A stretch of 64,000 nt of DNA from Bacilli bacterium (GCA_017541325.1 JAFXZI010000003.1:1-64000), one strand, 5' to 3'. Shown: positions 26,081 through 36,020, counted from the first letter of the stretch. Numbers and translations are program-made. The notes: a model not told the origin generated them from the letters alone.

Positions 26081-29000
26081 CTAATCTTTATACTTAATTT
26101 TATTTAAAATAGCCAGTATATAAAAGATTGGATGCTTTTCCAATTTAATAGTTTCTATTACTAATATTAAAGATTCTTTACTAAATTCGAACCTAAACAT
26201 GTTAGTAACCTTACAAGCATCTACAAAAAATTCTTCTATATTAATTTTCTTAGATGTTTCACTATCAAAAGTAATTTTTATTGTATTTTTAGTTTCTAAT
26301 ACATTTATTATCCCCAGTTTTTTAGATAATTTTTCGAACCATTCTTCATGCATATATATAATCATGTCCTGATCTAGTTTTCCAAATCTATCTTCTAGTT
26401 CTGTTTTTACTTCAATTAATTTAGCATATGAATCAATTTCATTAATTTTCTTATGAATTTCTATTTTTAAATCTTCATCATCAGTTAATTCATCCTTAAT
26501 ATGTGTTGAAACATTAATAAGTTGCTTTTTATCAACAGTTTGTTCTTCATCGTCTTCTACTTGTTCACCTTTAATTATTTTTATTTCATCTTCTAGTATT
26601 TTTAGATACATATCTATTCCAACACTATCAATGAATCCTGCTTGTTCACTACCTAAAATATCTCCTGCCCCTCTAATTGATAAATCACGAGAAGCTATTC
26701 TAAATCCACTACCTAACTCAGTAAACTCTTTAATAGCATTTAATCTCTTTACTGCAGAATCATTAAGCTCTTTGTGATTGTCATACATGAGATAAGCATA
26801 GGCTATCTTATCACTTCTACCCACACGTCCCCTTATTTGATAAAGTTGTGATAATCCAAAACGATCTGCATTAAGAATAATTAAAGTATTAACATTAGGT
26901 ATATCTATTCCTGTTTCTATTATTGTTGTGCATAATAATATATCATATTCTTGATTTATAAACTTTGTCATTCTCTCTTCTAATTCATTTTTCTCTAATT
27001 GACCATGAGCTGTAATTATTTTTGCTTCAGGAACTAATTTTTTTATTTCAAAATCAATTTCATCAAGTCTATTGATATCATTATAAAGAATAAAGACTTG
27101 TCCTCCTCTAGATAATTCTTTATATATAGCATCTTTAATTAAAGTTTTATTTTCAGCTATAACATAAGTTTGCACAGGATATCTATTTATTGGTGGCGTT
27201 TCTATTAAAGACAAGCTTCTAATTCCAATTAATGACATTTGCAAAGTTCTTGGAATAGGTGTTGCACTAAGAGTTAAAACATCAACATTTTCTTTATATT
27301 TCTTTAGTTTTTCTTTATGAGTTACACCAAATCTTTGTTCCTCATCAACAATTAATAATCCTAAATTCTTAGGTTTTATATCATCACTTAATATTCTGTG
27401 AGTACCAAATAATATATCTACTTTTCCATTTTTTAATTCTTCTAGTATCTTTGTTGTTTCTTTTCTTGTGGTAAATCTGTTTAATACACGGATATTAACT
27501 GGATAATTTTTAAATCTTTCTATAGCATTTTTGTATTGTTGGATAGATAAAATAGTTGTAGGACATAGATATAATGCTTGTTTTCCATCATTTACTGCTT
27601 TAAACATAGCTCGAAATGCAACTTCTGTTTTTCCAAAACCTACATCTCCACACAATAATCTATCCATTGGTTTAATTGATTCCATATCCATTTTTACTTG
27701 ATTTATCGCAAGTAATTGATCGTTAGTAGGAATATGTTCAAATTCACTTTCAAACATCTCTTGAAGTTCATTATCTTTTGAAAAAGCAAAACCTTGTTGC
27801 ATTTCTCTTTCTGCATATAACTTTATTAAATCAGATGCGATATCTTTTACTTTTGATTTAACTCTGATTTTTGTCTTAGTCCATTCACTACTACCTAATT
27901 TATTTATCTTTGGAACATTTCCTTCTTTTCCAGCATATTTGTTAATTAAACTAATTTTTTCAACCGGAATATATAATTTATCACTACCTTGATATAGAAT
28001 TTCTAAATAGTCTTTTAAAAGTCCGTTTTGAGATAGTGTTTTAATTCCATTATATATACCAATTCCATTAATGTTATGAACTACGTAGTCTCCTATTTCT
28101 AAGTTAGATATATTTTTAATTTTAGTAGCATATTTAAAACTAGTTTTATATTTTTCTTCATGAACTACTTTATTAAATAATTCGTTTTCTGTTAAAACAA
28201 TATAGTTGTTATACTCAAATCCTTCAAAAACATCTTTATTAATAATATTTATTCTATCTTTAAATATTTCATTTTCATTAGTTATAATATTCGGTATATC
28301 TATATAATTAGTAAAACTCTTTATTTGATATTTTTTAAGATAGATAATAATTGTCTTCTTAAGATCTAATTTTTCTTTTAAATATGTTTTAATTAATTCT
28401 ATATCTTCATTAAATTTCCTAATTGTTTTAACAGGATATTTAAAAGTCTTATTTGATTTTACAAAAGAATCTATGTTATTTAAAGAATTATAATGAATAA
28501 ATTCATCATATATTATCTCATCAAAATCAAACATGTAATTATATTCATATTTTGAATCATCTCTTGCTTTATAATCAATTATTTGTTCTCTTAATAATGC
28601 AGCTTCATTTAAAATAGAATCATAATCTTTAAAAACAAATAAAGCATTATTCATATAATTAGAAATATTAACTATTTCTTTATTATATATTGGCAAATTC
28701 TTTTGATTAGGTACAATTAAATCATCAAAATTATCAACTAAAAATTCTGTATATGGTTTAATTGTTACTTTATCTATTTCTTTAATTGATTTTTGAGTAT
28801 TTTCATCAAAAACTCTTATAGAATCTATTTGATCACCAAAAAATTCAATTCTAATTGGATGTTCTTCACCAACTGGATAAATATCAATTATAAATCCTCT
28901 TATTCCAATCTCCCCTGTTTTAGAAACTAGAGTTTCTTTTACATATCCTAGATTCATTAAGTCTTTAATTAGTTGATCTCTATCATATTCATCATCTTTA

Positions 29001-29389
29001 TTCAATTTAATATTATTTTTTAAATATAATTCCTTTGTAGGTAGATAACGTAATAATCCATTTAGATGAGTAATTACAATATGATTATTATCATTTATTA
29101 ATTCGTTTAAAGTTTCTAATCTCTTAATTTTTAAATCTGGGCTTATTGCAATCGACTCGCTTGTAATAAAATCATCCATTGGAAAAAGGAGAGATTCATC
29201 AACATAATTAACTAGTCTTTTATATAGATTGTTAGCCTCATATAAAGTTGTAGTAATTATTAGAATATTCCTTCTATTCTTTTCAAAATATGATTTTATG
29301 TACCAACAAAAAAACTCATCTGTCATCCCTGTTAGACAGATGTTTTTTTCTGAACGGATATCAATTATTTGACTAACTTTTTCGGTCAT
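26081..29389 (-). CDS. mfd: Transcription-repair coupling factor Mfd
   Basis: Mfd removes RNA polymerase stalled at lesions and recruits UvrA. The 1102-residue protein has the N-terminal UvrB-homology modules, the polymerase-interaction region near 430-510 (EIGDYVVHNINGIGIYNG), the RecG-like translocase with Walker A GDVGFGKTEVA near 580 and DEEQRFG near 680, the TRG motif RGRVGRSDKIAYAYL near 840, and a C-terminal autoinhibitory domain (from about 980). The gene lies 8 nt after pth, an order also known in Bacillus (spoVC-fin-mfd). Confidence 0.97.
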   Translation of the reverse strand: MTEKVSQIIDIRSEKNICLTGMTDEFFCWYIKSYFEKNRRNILIITTTLYEANNLYKRLVNYVDESLLFPMDDFITSESIAISPDLKIKRLETLNELINDNNHIVITHLNGLLRYLPTKELYLKNNIKLNKDDEYDRDQLIKDLMNLGYVKETLVSKTGEIGIRGFIIDIYPVGEEHPIRIEFFGDQIDSIRVFDENTQKSIKEIDKVTIKPYTEFLVDNFDDLIVPNQKNLPIYNKEIVNISNYMNNALFVFKDYDSILNEAALLREQIIDYKARDDSKYEYNYMFDFDEIIYDEFIHYNSLNNIDSFVKSNKTFKYPVKTIRKFNEDIELIKTYLKEKLDLKKTIIIYLKKYQIKSFTNYIDIPNIITNENEIFKDRINIINKDVFEGFEYNNYIVLTENELFNKVVHEEKYKTSFKYATKIKNISNLEIGDYVVHNINGIGIYNGIKTLSQNGLLKDYLEILYQGSDKLYIPVEKISLINKYAGKEGNVPKINKLGSSEWTKTKIRVKSKVKDIASDLIKLYAEREMQQGFAFSKDNELQEMFESEFEHIPTNDQLLAINQVKMDMESIKPMDRLLCGDVGFGKTEVAFRAMFKAVNDGKQALYLCPTTILSIQQYKNAIERFKNYPVNIRVLNRFTTRKETTKILEELKNGKVDILFGTHRILSDDIKPKNLGLLIVDEEQRFGVTHKEKLKKYKENVDVLTLSATPIPRTLQMSLIGIRSLSLIETPPINRYPVQTYVIAENKTLIKDAIYKELSRGGQVFILYNDINRLDEIDFEIKKLVPEAKIITAHGQLEKNELEERMTKFINQEYDILLCTTIIETGIDIPNVNTLIILNADRFGLSQLYQIRGRVGRSDKIAYAYLMYDNHKELNDSAVKRLNAIKEFTELGSGFRIASRDLSIRGAGDILGSEQAGFIDSVGIDMYLKILEDEIKIIKGEQVEDDEEQTVDKKQLINVSTHIKDELTDDEDLKIEIHKKINEIDSYAKLIEVKTELEDRFGKLDQDMIIYMHEEWFEKLSKKLGIINVLETKNTIKITFDSETSKKINIEEFFVDACKVTNMFRFEFSKESLILVIETIKLEKHPIFYILAILNKIKYKD

Positions 29390-29397
29390 GTTATCAC

Positions 29398-29958
29398 CTA
29401 CTTATGATTATATTTTGACATTAAAACCTCAAAATCAGTATCAATAAAATTATCTAATATTTCGTTGATTGTAGGAATCATTAATTCAAGTAATTCCTTA
29501 TCTTTTTTAGATATTTTACTTAAAACATAATCTTTTGTATCAACTTCATTATCTTTAGAAATACCTATTTTTAATCTTTTATAGTTTTGTGTATCTATAT
29601 GTTGTTCAATATTTCTTAGACCATTATGTCCACCACAAGATCCTTTTGATTTTAATCTATAATTTCCTATAGGTAAATCTAGATCATCACTAATAATTAA
29701 AATATCATCTGTTGAAATTTTATAGAAATCCATTACTTTTCTAACAGATTCACCAGATAGATTCATATAAGTTTGAGGTTTAAGTAATATAATTTTCTCA
29801 TTTTTATCCACAAACTCTGTTAATAAACCATTAAATTTTTTGGTTTTAATTTCAATATTTTTAGATTTTGCATAATTATCTATAAAGAAAAATCCCATAT
29901 TATGCCTAGTATTTTCATATTCTTTACCAGGATTTCCTAAACCTACTATTAATTTCAT
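29398..29958 (-). CDS. pth: Peptidyl-tRNA hydrolase
   Basis: Pth releases peptides from prematurely dropped peptidyl-tRNA. The 186-residue protein has all active-site pieces: GLGNPGKEYENTRHNMGF with N9 and catalytic H19, the LLKPQTYMNLSGESV block near 58-72, and ISDDLDLPIGNYRLKSKGSCGGHNGLRNI near 90-117 with the conserved Asp and Asn. It lies between rsmI (4 nt) and mfd (8 nt), so it belongs to the dnaX-to-mfd transcription unit. Confidence 0.97.
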   Translation of the reverse strand: MKLIVGLGNPGKEYENTRHNMGFFFIDNYAKSKNIEIKTKKFNGLLTEFVDKNEKIILLKPQTYMNLSGESVRKVMDFYKISTDDILIISDDLDLPIGNYRLKSKGSCGGHNGLRNIEQHIDTQNYKRLKIGISKDNEVDTKDYVLSKISKKDKELLELMIPTINEILDNFIDTDFEVLMSKYNHK

Positions 29959-29962
29959 ATAA

Positions 29963-30811
29963 TCACTTCCTATCTGAATGATATTCTTTATATACTTCCG
30001 ATTTTGACATATTTCTATCTTTAGCTACTTTTTTCATTGAATCTTTTAAATCGTTACCTTGTTCTAAATAATAATTAATATGTTCTTTAACACTTATCTC
30101 TTCAAATGAATTTGTATTTTCATTTCCAGAAACTACTACTACAAATTCACCTCTAATTTCATTAGAAGATAATTCACTAATAACTTCTGATACTGTTCCT
30201 CTATATATTTCTTCATGTAATTTTGTTAATTCGCGAGATACAGCAATTTTTCTATCCCCAAAAACACTTTTAATAGATTCCAACATATCTAAAATACGAT
30301 GAGGCGCTTCATAAAAGATAATTGTAAAATTATAATCTTTTAATAATTCAAGTTCTTTTTCTCTTTTTGTTTTTTTAGAATTAAGAAACCCGTAAAACAT
30401 AAATGGAGATGGATTAATACCAGAAGAAATCAAAGCTGGTATTAAAGCATTAGCTCCCGGTAACGGTATTACATTATATCCCTTTTTTATACATTCTTCA
30501 ACTATTTTATATCCTGGATCACTAATAATTGGTGTTCCTCTATCTGTTACTATTCCTATATTTTTACCATCTTCTAGATATTTTATAGCAACTTTTTTCT
30601 TTTCATCTTCATTATGATCGTTTGAATTAACAAGTTTCTTTTTTATTCCAAGTTTAGATAAAAGGTCTCCTGTTACCCTTGTATCTTCTGAAAAAATAAC
30701 ATCTACCATTTCTAGAACCTTAATACTGCGTCCTGTTAAATCATCAAGATTTCCTATAGGAGTAGGTATTAAATATACAGAAGGTGTATTATCATAACTT
30801 TTTTGACTCAT
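29963..30811 (-). CDS. rsmI: 16S rRNA cytidine-1402 2'-O-methyltransferase RsmI
   Basis: RsmI adds the 2'-O-methyl at C1402 in the decoding centre, using SAM. The 282-residue protein belongs to the tetrapyrrole-methylase family: VYLIPTPIGNLDDLTGRSI at the N-terminus, SEDTRVTG near 37, TDRGTPIISDPGYKIVEE near 85-102 and FYEAPHRI near 160. It directly follows the trmN6-like gene with a 2-nt gap, the Bacillus yabB-yazA-rsmI order without the GIY-YIG gene yazA. Confidence 0.97.
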   Translation of the reverse strand: MSQKSYDNTPSVYLIPTPIGNLDDLTGRSIKVLEMVDVIFSEDTRVTGDLLSKLGIKKKLVNSNDHNEDEKKKVAIKYLEDGKNIGIVTDRGTPIISDPGYKIVEECIKKGYNVIPLPGANALIPALISSGINPSPFMFYGFLNSKKTKREKELELLKDYNFTIIFYEAPHRILDMLESIKSVFGDRKIAVSRELTKLHEEIYRGTVSEVISELSSNEIRGEFVVVVSGNENTNSFEEISVKEHINYYLEQGNDLKDSMKKVAKDRNMSKSEVYKEYHSDRK

Positions 30812-30813
30812 AT

Positions 30814-31536
30814 TTACCTCCTAAATAGTTCATTTATTTCATCTAAATATGAACCATCTTCATTGTGAATATATAAAGGCCTTTCTACTTTAAGACCACT
30901 ATTACCATTTTTTCTACATTCTATTAAAAACATATTTGATTTAGAATTCTCTTTTGGATAAATAAATTGTATTCTTTTTGGCTCTAAATTATTACTTTTT
31001 AATAAAGATATTATCTCTATTAATCTATCAGTTCTATGTACCATAGCAAATATACCATTATTATCTAGATATTTTCGAGCGATTCTAATAATGTCTTCTA
31101 CTTTTATTGTTTCTTCGTGACGAGCTATTATTTTGTGAATATCTTCATTTTTTTTAGACTTTTCTTCTAGTTTAAAATATGGCGGATTAGATATTATTAC
31201 ATCAAAAGAATTTGGATCAAAGTACTTATCCAAATTTTTCATATCATCATTTATAATTTTTATTTTTTTATCTAATTTATTATATTTAATAGATTCTACA
31301 GCTAATTCAAAAACATCTTTTTGAATTTCTATTCCATATATATTTGCTTCAGTCATCGTTGATAAAATCATTGGAATAGGTGCGTTACCTGTTCCTAAAT
31401 CCAGAATATTTCTTGTTTTTTTAGAAAGAGTAACAAAATTAGGTAAAAGTACCGAATCCAAAGAAAATCTAAACCAATTGGTATCTTGGTATATTTTTAA
31501 ATCATTATATCCTAATAAATCATTTAGAACTTTCAT
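30814..31536 (-). CDS. trmN6: tRNA1(Val) (adenine37-N6)-methyltransferase-like (YabB/TrmN6)
   Basis: A 240-residue class I SAM methyltransferase of the YfiC/TrmN6 group. The SAM loop is ILDLGTGNAPIP near 44-55, the catalytic motif ISNPPYF near 110, and the RHEETIKVEDIIRIARKYL segment is typical of the YabB group. The YabB gene of Bacillus stands in the same place (holB-yaaT-yabA-yabB). The start has a GGAG site and overlaps the end of ricT by 17 nt. Its RNA target is inferred from the family. Confidence 0.88.
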   Translation of the reverse strand: MKVLNDLLGYNDLKIYQDTNWFRFSLDSVLLPNFVTLSKKTRNILDLGTGNAPIPMILSTMTEANIYGIEIQKDVFELAVESIKYNKLDKKIKIINDDMKNLDKYFDPNSFDVIISNPPYFKLEEKSKKNEDIHKIIARHEETIKVEDIIRIARKYLDNNGIFAMVHRTDRLIEIISLLKSNNLEPKRIQFIYPKENSKSNMFLIECRKNGNSGLKVERPLYIHNEDGSYLDEINELFRR

Positions 31537-32314
31537 CTAAAAATATCTCCACTTGTTCTTTGTTTGATTTTTCAACAACATAACTACCTTTAAACAAATT
31601 ATGTGTTATGACTTTAGCTTTTTCTCCATCAATTGTTATAGAAGATCCTACTGCTGGATAATCTTTTTTCATTTCTAAATATTGTTCATCTTCATAATTA
31701 AAACAACATAGAAGTCTACCACATGCTCCATTTATTTTGGTTGGATTTAACGCAATATATTGATTTTTTGCCATGTTAATTGATACACTTGAAAAATCAT
31801 TTAAAAATGTACTACAGCATAAAAATCTTCCACATGGACCAATTCCACCTATTTCTTTTGCTTTATCTCTAATACCTATTTGTCTTAATTCTATTCTTGT
31901 TTTATATATAGCGGCAAGTTTTTTAGCAAGTTCTCTGAAATCTATTCTATCGTCAGCTAAAAAGTTAAACATTAATTCTTTTCTATCGAAAGTAAAAGTA
32001 GCTGAAATAATATTCATCTTTAAATCTAATTCTTGGGCTATTTTAATAGCTTTTTTTAAAGCTTTTTTACTATCTTTTTCGTTTGTTTCTTGTTGCTTTA
32101 AATCTTCTTTATTAGCTTTTCTAATTACCTTTTTTAATGGTAATACTAACTTTTTTTCTGATATTTCTAATTTAGAATTAATAACAGTACCATATTGTAA
32201 TCCTTTTTCAGTTTCTACAATAACTTTGTCATTATCATTTAATTCAATTTTATTTGAATCAAAATAATATAATCTATTTGAATTAATAAATTGAATTGAT
32301 ACTACTTCTTTCAT
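31520..32314 (-). CDS. ricT: PSP1-domain protein RicT (YaaT)
   Basis: RicT with RicA and RicF forms an iron-sulfur complex that in B. subtilis promotes RNase Y cleavage, competence and biofilm formation. The 264-residue protein has two cysteine clusters, GPCGRFLCCSTFL and GACGRLLCCFNYE (about 155-205), that could carry [4Fe-4S]. ATG directly follows the holB stop (TAAATG), with the ribosome binding site within holB. RicA and RicF (YmcA, YlbF) are not in the window. The neighbouring yabA is missing. Confidence 0.92.
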   Translation of the reverse strand: MKEVVSIQFINSNRLYYFDSNKIELNDNDKVIVETEKGLQYGTVINSKLEISEKKLVLPLKKVIRKANKEDLKQQETNEKDSKKALKKAIKIAQELDLKMNIISATFTFDRKELMFNFLADDRIDFRELAKKLAAIYKTRIELRQIGIRDKAKEIGGIGPCGRFLCCSTFLNDFSSVSINMAKNQYIALNPTKINGACGRLLCCFNYEDEQYLEMKKDYPAVGSSITIDGEKAKVITHNLFKGSYVVEKSNKEQVEIFLDESSK

Positions 32315-33163
32315 TTACTCACCACCATATATTCCATATATTACTTCATCTATAAAGGTCTTAATATTTATGTTTACTGATAAATAATCTATATATTTAT
32401 TAATTACATCTACTTTTTTTACTAACAATTCTTTATTATTATCATATCTAATTTGATTTAAACAACTTAAATCATAAAAAAACGTTTCAATATTATTGGT
32501 TATATTTATTAAATCTAAATATATTTGACTTATATTAATAAATATATTTCTTATATCATCTCTAGTTATTTCGTCATTATTTAATAATTCATAAAGAAGA
32601 TATAATGATTTATTTTTCTTAGTCTCTATAATATTTATTATTTTATATTCAAAAGAGTCTTCGTTTAATACTTTTTTTTCTTGTTTTTTTAAACTTATAT
32701 TGATACATCTTGATTTAATTGTATCAATAACAGCATATTTGTTATTAGTAATAAATAATGCAATTATATCAGATGAAGGTTCTTCTAAAAATTTTAATAT
32801 TTTATTTGCAGATACTTTATTTAATTTATCTGCACCTAATACAACATATATTTTAGTTTTATTATCAAAAGATTCTTTTGAAAAATCATTTTGTAATTCT
32901 TCTATTTGATTCTTTTTAATAAATTGTCCATCAGGACTTATAAATCTAATATTTGGATAGTTATTACTATCAATTAGTTCTAATAAATCTAAGTTTTCAG
33001 AGCCGTCCTTTGTAATAATAATCTTAACAATATCATATTTAAACTCCTCAATATCAATAGATTCATCGACTTCAAACATGTATGCATGACTAATTTTATG
33101 ATCATTTATACAGTTTTTCATAATTTTGTAGAAATTTTCATAATCTTTGTATTTGTCTAACAT
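32315..33163 (-). CDS. holB: DNA polymerase III delta' subunit
   Basis: Delta' is part of the clamp loader. The 282-residue protein keeps ISHAYMFE near 22-29, the conserved KNQIEELQNDFSKESF near 104-119, the ADKLNKVSANKILKFLEEPSSDIIALFIT block near 130-158 and DTIKSRC (about 166-172). It has no P-loop glycine-lysine motif and no zinc finger, as typical for non-ATPase delta'. It lies 11 nt after recR and is coupled to ricT. Confidence 0.88.
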   Translation of the reverse strand: MLDKYKDYENFYKIMKNCINDHKISHAYMFEVDESIDIEEFKYDIVKIIITKDGSENLDLLELIDSNNYPNIRFISPDGQFIKKNQIEELQNDFSKESFDNKTKIYVVLGADKLNKVSANKILKFLEEPSSDIIALFITNNKYAVIDTIKSRCINISLKKQEKKVLNEDSFEYKIINIIETKKNKSLYLLYELLNNDEITRDDIRNIFINISQIYLDLINITNNIETFFYDLSCLNQIRYDNNKELLVKKVDVINKYIDYLSVNINIKTFIDEVIYGIYGGE

Positions 33164-33174
33164 ACATCCTCCTG

Positions 33175-33771
33175 CTAATTGATTTCTTTTCTATCTGTAA
33201 GGGCCCTTTCTAATGTAATAGCATCTATATATTCCATATCAGCTCCAATTGGAATACCACTTGCTATTCTTGTAACTTTTACATTCATTCCTTCTAGTAT
33301 TTTCTTTATATATAAACTTGTAGTTTCCCCTTCAATACTAGGCTTTACAGCTATTATTATTTCTTTAAAATTTCCTTCTTTTATTCTATTAATTAGTTTT
33401 TCTAATCCAATATCTTCTGGATTTATACCATTTAAGGGATCTATAAGATTATCTAAAACGTGATAATATCCATTATAACTACCTAGTTTTTCAAATAAAA
33501 ATATATTTTTTTTATCTTCTAATACGCATAAAAGATCTTTGTTTCTACTATCATCAGCACAAATAGAACATAAATCTCCTTCTGTAATATTAGAACAAAC
33601 TGGGCACTTTTTTATTTTAGTTTTTACATTTTTTAAACTATCACTAAAATATTCAACTTTTTCTTCATCTAAATCTAAAATATAGAAGGCCATTCTTTCT
33701 GCTGATTTTTCACCTATTCCTGGAAGAAACTTAAAACTTTCAATTAATTCTTTTAAACTATCTGGATACAT
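33175..33771 (-). CDS. recR: Recombination protein RecR
   Basis: RecR works with RecF and RecO to load RecA on gaps. The 198-residue protein has the helix-hairpin-helix segment (ESFKFLPGIGEKSAERMAFYIL, about 10-31), a zinc motif CPVC...CSIC (about 57-71) and the Toprim domain (CVLEDKKNIFLFEKLG and KPSIEGETTSLYI). Its ATG overlaps the ybaB stop by one base (TAATG), so the two are coupled. recF is also in this window. Confidence 0.97.
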   Translation of the reverse strand: MYPDSLKELIESFKFLPGIGEKSAERMAFYILDLDEEKVEYFSDSLKNVKTKIKKCPVCSNITEGDLCSICADDSRNKDLLCVLEDKKNIFLFEKLGSYNGYYHVLDNLIDPLNGINPEDIGLEKLINRIKEGNFKEIIIAVKPSIEGETTSLYIKKILEGMNVKVTRIASGIPIGADMEYIDAITLERALTDRKEIN

Positions 33772-34070
33772 TAAAACAATCCTGGTATACCACTAGTATA
33801 TTTACCCAATTTGTTTTCAGTTTCTTTATCTATTTTTTTCATTGCATCATTAACTGCTAATACAATCATATCTTCTACTGCTTCAAGATCATCTAAATCT
33901 ATTCCAGCTTCTCTATCAATTTTAACTGATTTTAATTCTTTTGTTCCTTTTACCTCTACTTTAACTAAAGAACTTTCACCAGTAAAAACTGTATTATTAA
34001 TCTTTTCTTGTTCTCTCATTACCTCTTTTTGTAAATTTTGAAATTGTTTCATCATTGCATTTGGATTCAT
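33771..34070 (-). CDS. ybaB: YbaB/EbfC nucleoid-associated protein
   Basis: A 99-residue DNA-binding protein of the YbaB/EbfC family. I start it at the ATG at 34070 (MNPNAMMKQFQNLQKEV), with GAGGAGTGAG upstream. The N-terminal and C-terminal helices are connected by a beta sheet (VKVEVKGTKELKSVKID). The dimer acts as a nucleoid protein and, by its place between dnaX and recR, may be linked to replication and repair. This is the classic dnaX-ybaB-recR order. Confidence 0.96.
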   Translation of the reverse strand: MNPNAMMKQFQNLQKEVMREQEKINNTVFTGESSLVKVEVKGTKELKSVKIDREAGIDLDDLEAVEDMIVLAVNDAMKKIDKETENKLGKYTSGIPGLF

Positions 34071-34075
34071 TATTC

Positions 34076-35698
34076 TCACTCCTCTATTTCTATTTCTATA
34101 TTATCAAAAAGCTCATTTGCTTTTTTTATTATATCATGTTCTTCTTCTATTTCTTCTTCATTATTTATTTCTTCTGTTTTTTCTTCAATTAAGTTGTACT
34201 TAATATCTTTAGATGTATTTTCTATATATTCCTTTTTATATTTATTCCACTCTTTTTCTGTTATAAATACAATTTTTACATCTACATCTAATATTTTTTT
34301 AATAGCCTCTTCATAACTAGTTATATTAGAATTTCCTTTATCTACAAAAGAATCATATTTATGAGTTAAAACTAAATAATCTTTACTAGCTACTACCGGA
34401 GTAACATCTATTAACTCACATACACAAGCACCATATTTTCTATCAAGAGTATAATTATCAAGATCATTCCATTTGTTTTTAATTTTTTTCAACTCATCTT
34501 TATTAGCATCAACAAAAGTATTATTAACTCTTGTATTTTTAATATCTACAATTCTTTTTATAGATTTTTTCTTTCTTTTAACTTCTTTTTCTTCAGGTAA
34601 AATTTCTTTTTTTATTTCTTCTTTTTTATCTTCAATTATAGTTGGTATATTTTCTTGTTTCATATATTCTGTATTTTTACTAACATCATTATTTAATAAA
34701 TCAATTTTATACAAAGCAAGCATTAAATAATCACTATCAAGATTATTTTTTTTCATATTAGATAAAGCATCTAACAATAATTCGTATATTGAACATATGT
34801 TTGTATTATTGTTTTTTAACATTATAATATTTAATTGTTTAATTATCTTTTCTGTTAACTTAATTAAGTCTTTACCACCATTTCTATATTCGTTAATACA
34901 ACTAATAGATTTATCAATATCATGAGATATAATCATATTTGTTAAATTTTCAATTTCATGTGTAGAAACATTACCATTGATAGTTGTAATATCATCTAGA
35001 GTTATTTTATCAGATGAATAAGAACTAGCTAAATCTAGGAGTCCAATTGCATCTCTAAGACCGCCATCTGATTGATCAATTATTTCATTTATTGCATCAT
35101 CATCAATTTTAATTTTTTCTAATTTTGCTATTTCTTTTAATCTATCAAACATATCATTTTTATTTATTTTTTTAAATTCTAAAACCTGACATCTAGAAAT
35201 AATAGTTATTGGTACTTTTTCAATATCAGTTGTAGCTAAAATAAAAATTACATGTTCAGGTGGTTCTTCAAGTGTTTTTAGTAAAGCATTAAAAGCACCT
35301 ATAGAAAGCATATGTACCTCATCAATAATATATACCTTATATTTTAAATTTGACGGCAAAATAGTAACATTATTCTTTAATTCTCTGATTTCATCCACTC
35401 CATTATTTGAAGCTGCATCAATTTCAATTATATCTACACAACTATCTTGAATACTATCTAAACAATTAACACATTCATTACATGGATCTCCATTTTTTAA
35501 ATTCAAACAATTTACCATTCGAGCTACTATTTTTGCGATACTTGTTTTACCACACCCTCTAGGTCCAGTAAAAAGATATGCATGAGCGAATTTGTCTGAT
35601 TCAATTGCATTTGTAAGAATTCTAGTTATAATTTTTTGACCATATACTTCATTTAATGATTTAGGTCTATATTTACGATATAATGTTTGATAACTCAT
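34076..35698 (-). CDS. dnaX: DNA polymerase III gamma/tau subunit
   Basis: The clamp-loader ATPase of 540 residues. Motifs are Walker A GPRGCGKT (45-52), a four-cysteine zinc module (C64, and the CNECVNC group near 73-79), Walker B IIDEVHML near 124-131, the arginine SRC finger near 168, and a Glu/Lys-rich C-terminal tau-like region with KKKSIKR near 370. A gamma-producing frameshift is not evident. It starts the dnaX-ybaB-recR-holB run, 20-odd bases from its own promoter, next to the parS/NBS array. Confidence 0.97.
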   Translation of the reverse strand: MSYQTLYRKYRPKSLNEVYGQKIITRILTNAIESDKFAHAYLFTGPRGCGKTSIAKIVARMVNCLNLKNGDPCNECVNCLDSIQDSCVDIIEIDAASNNGVDEIRELKNNVTILPSNLKYKVYIIDEVHMLSIGAFNALLKTLEEPPEHVIFILATTDIEKVPITIISRCQVLEFKKINKNDMFDRLKEIAKLEKIKIDDDAINEIIDQSDGGLRDAIGLLDLASSYSSDKITLDDITTINGNVSTHEIENLTNMIISHDIDKSISCINEYRNGGKDLIKLTEKIIKQLNIIMLKNNNTNICSIYELLLDALSNMKKNNLDSDYLMLALYKIDLLNNDVSKNTEYMKQENIPTIIEDKKEEIKKEILPEEKEVKRKKKSIKRIVDIKNTRVNNTFVDANKDELKKIKNKWNDLDNYTLDRKYGACVCELIDVTPVVASKDYLVLTHKYDSFVDKGNSNITSYEEAIKKILDVDVKIVFITEKEWNKYKKEYIENTSKDIKYNLIEEKTEEINNEEEIEEEHDIIKKANELFDNIEIEIEE

Positions 35699-35722
35699 AC
35701 ATAGTTCTCCTTTTCTAATAAT

Positions 35723-35731
35723 ATTATAACA
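35723..35731 (-). promoter_or_regulatory. Extended -10 promoter of dnaX
   Basis: On the minus strand TGTTATAAT (TATAAT at 35728-35723) lies just upstream of the AAAGGAGAAC site and start of dnaX. The -35 is unclear. Confidence 0.6.
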
Positions 35732-35812
35732 TTTTTGATGATATTTTATATCATTTTTTCACTTATTTAATAAGGTTTTTGTTATATTTTGTATTAATTA
35801 TTTAATATTTAA

Positions 35813-35828
35813 TGTTTCACGTGAAACA
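35813..35828. promoter_or_regulatory. parS site 1
   Basis: Perfect TGTTTCACGTGAAACA, the B. subtilis Spo0J/ParB consensus, flanked by AA and TT so the palindrome extends to 20 bp. Confidence 0.95.
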
Positions 35829-35872
35829 TTGGATATTAAATTTATTTTTTATATTATAAATATGTTAAAATT

Positions 35873-35886
35873 ATTTCCCGGGAAAT
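35873..35886. promoter_or_regulatory. Noc-binding site 1 (NBS)
   Basis: Perfect ATTTCCCGGGAAAT palindrome, the known Noc consensus, starting 60 bp after the start of parS1. The noc gene is in the same window. Confidence 0.92.
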
Positions 35887-35901
35887 ATTTTATTGTTTTA
35901 T

Positions 35902-35917
35902 AATTTCACATGAAACA
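35902..35917. promoter_or_regulatory. Degenerate parS-like site
   Basis: AATTTCACATGAAACA matches parS at 13 of 16 bases. The counterpart in repeat unit 2 (about 36111-36126) is further decayed, so it may be a relic with weak or no ParB binding. Confidence 0.4.
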
Positions 35918-36020
35918 TAGTTTTTCGTTAGTTATAAAAACAATATAATAAGCAAATAAAACAGTAATAAAATGATATTATATAAATAGTTAGTTAATTA
36001 ATTTAATTAAAAACAATCAA

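Larger units (their letters stand above)
35811..36018. repeat. Tandem repeat unit 1 with parS1 and NBS1
   Basis: A unit of 208 bp starting AATGTTTCACGTGAAACATT. It is repeated with about nine-tenths identity by eye at 36019-36223. Conserved parts include GGATAT, the NBS, ACATAGTTTTTCGTT, TATAATAAGCAA and ATATTATATAAATAGTT. Confidence 0.9.

Noticed and set aside
34561-34620. A-rich run within dnaX that might make a gamma-type product by slippage
   Set aside because: The run codes naturally for a Lys-rich tau region. No slippery heptamer with a nearby stem and early stop in the shifted frame was evident, and such runs are common in AT-rich genes.
35738-35754. ATGATAT-TTT-ATATCAT inverted repeat near dnaX
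   Set aside because: A 7-bp stem of only A/T pairs followed by T residues on the plus strand, but no plus-strand gene precedes it. Likely chance.
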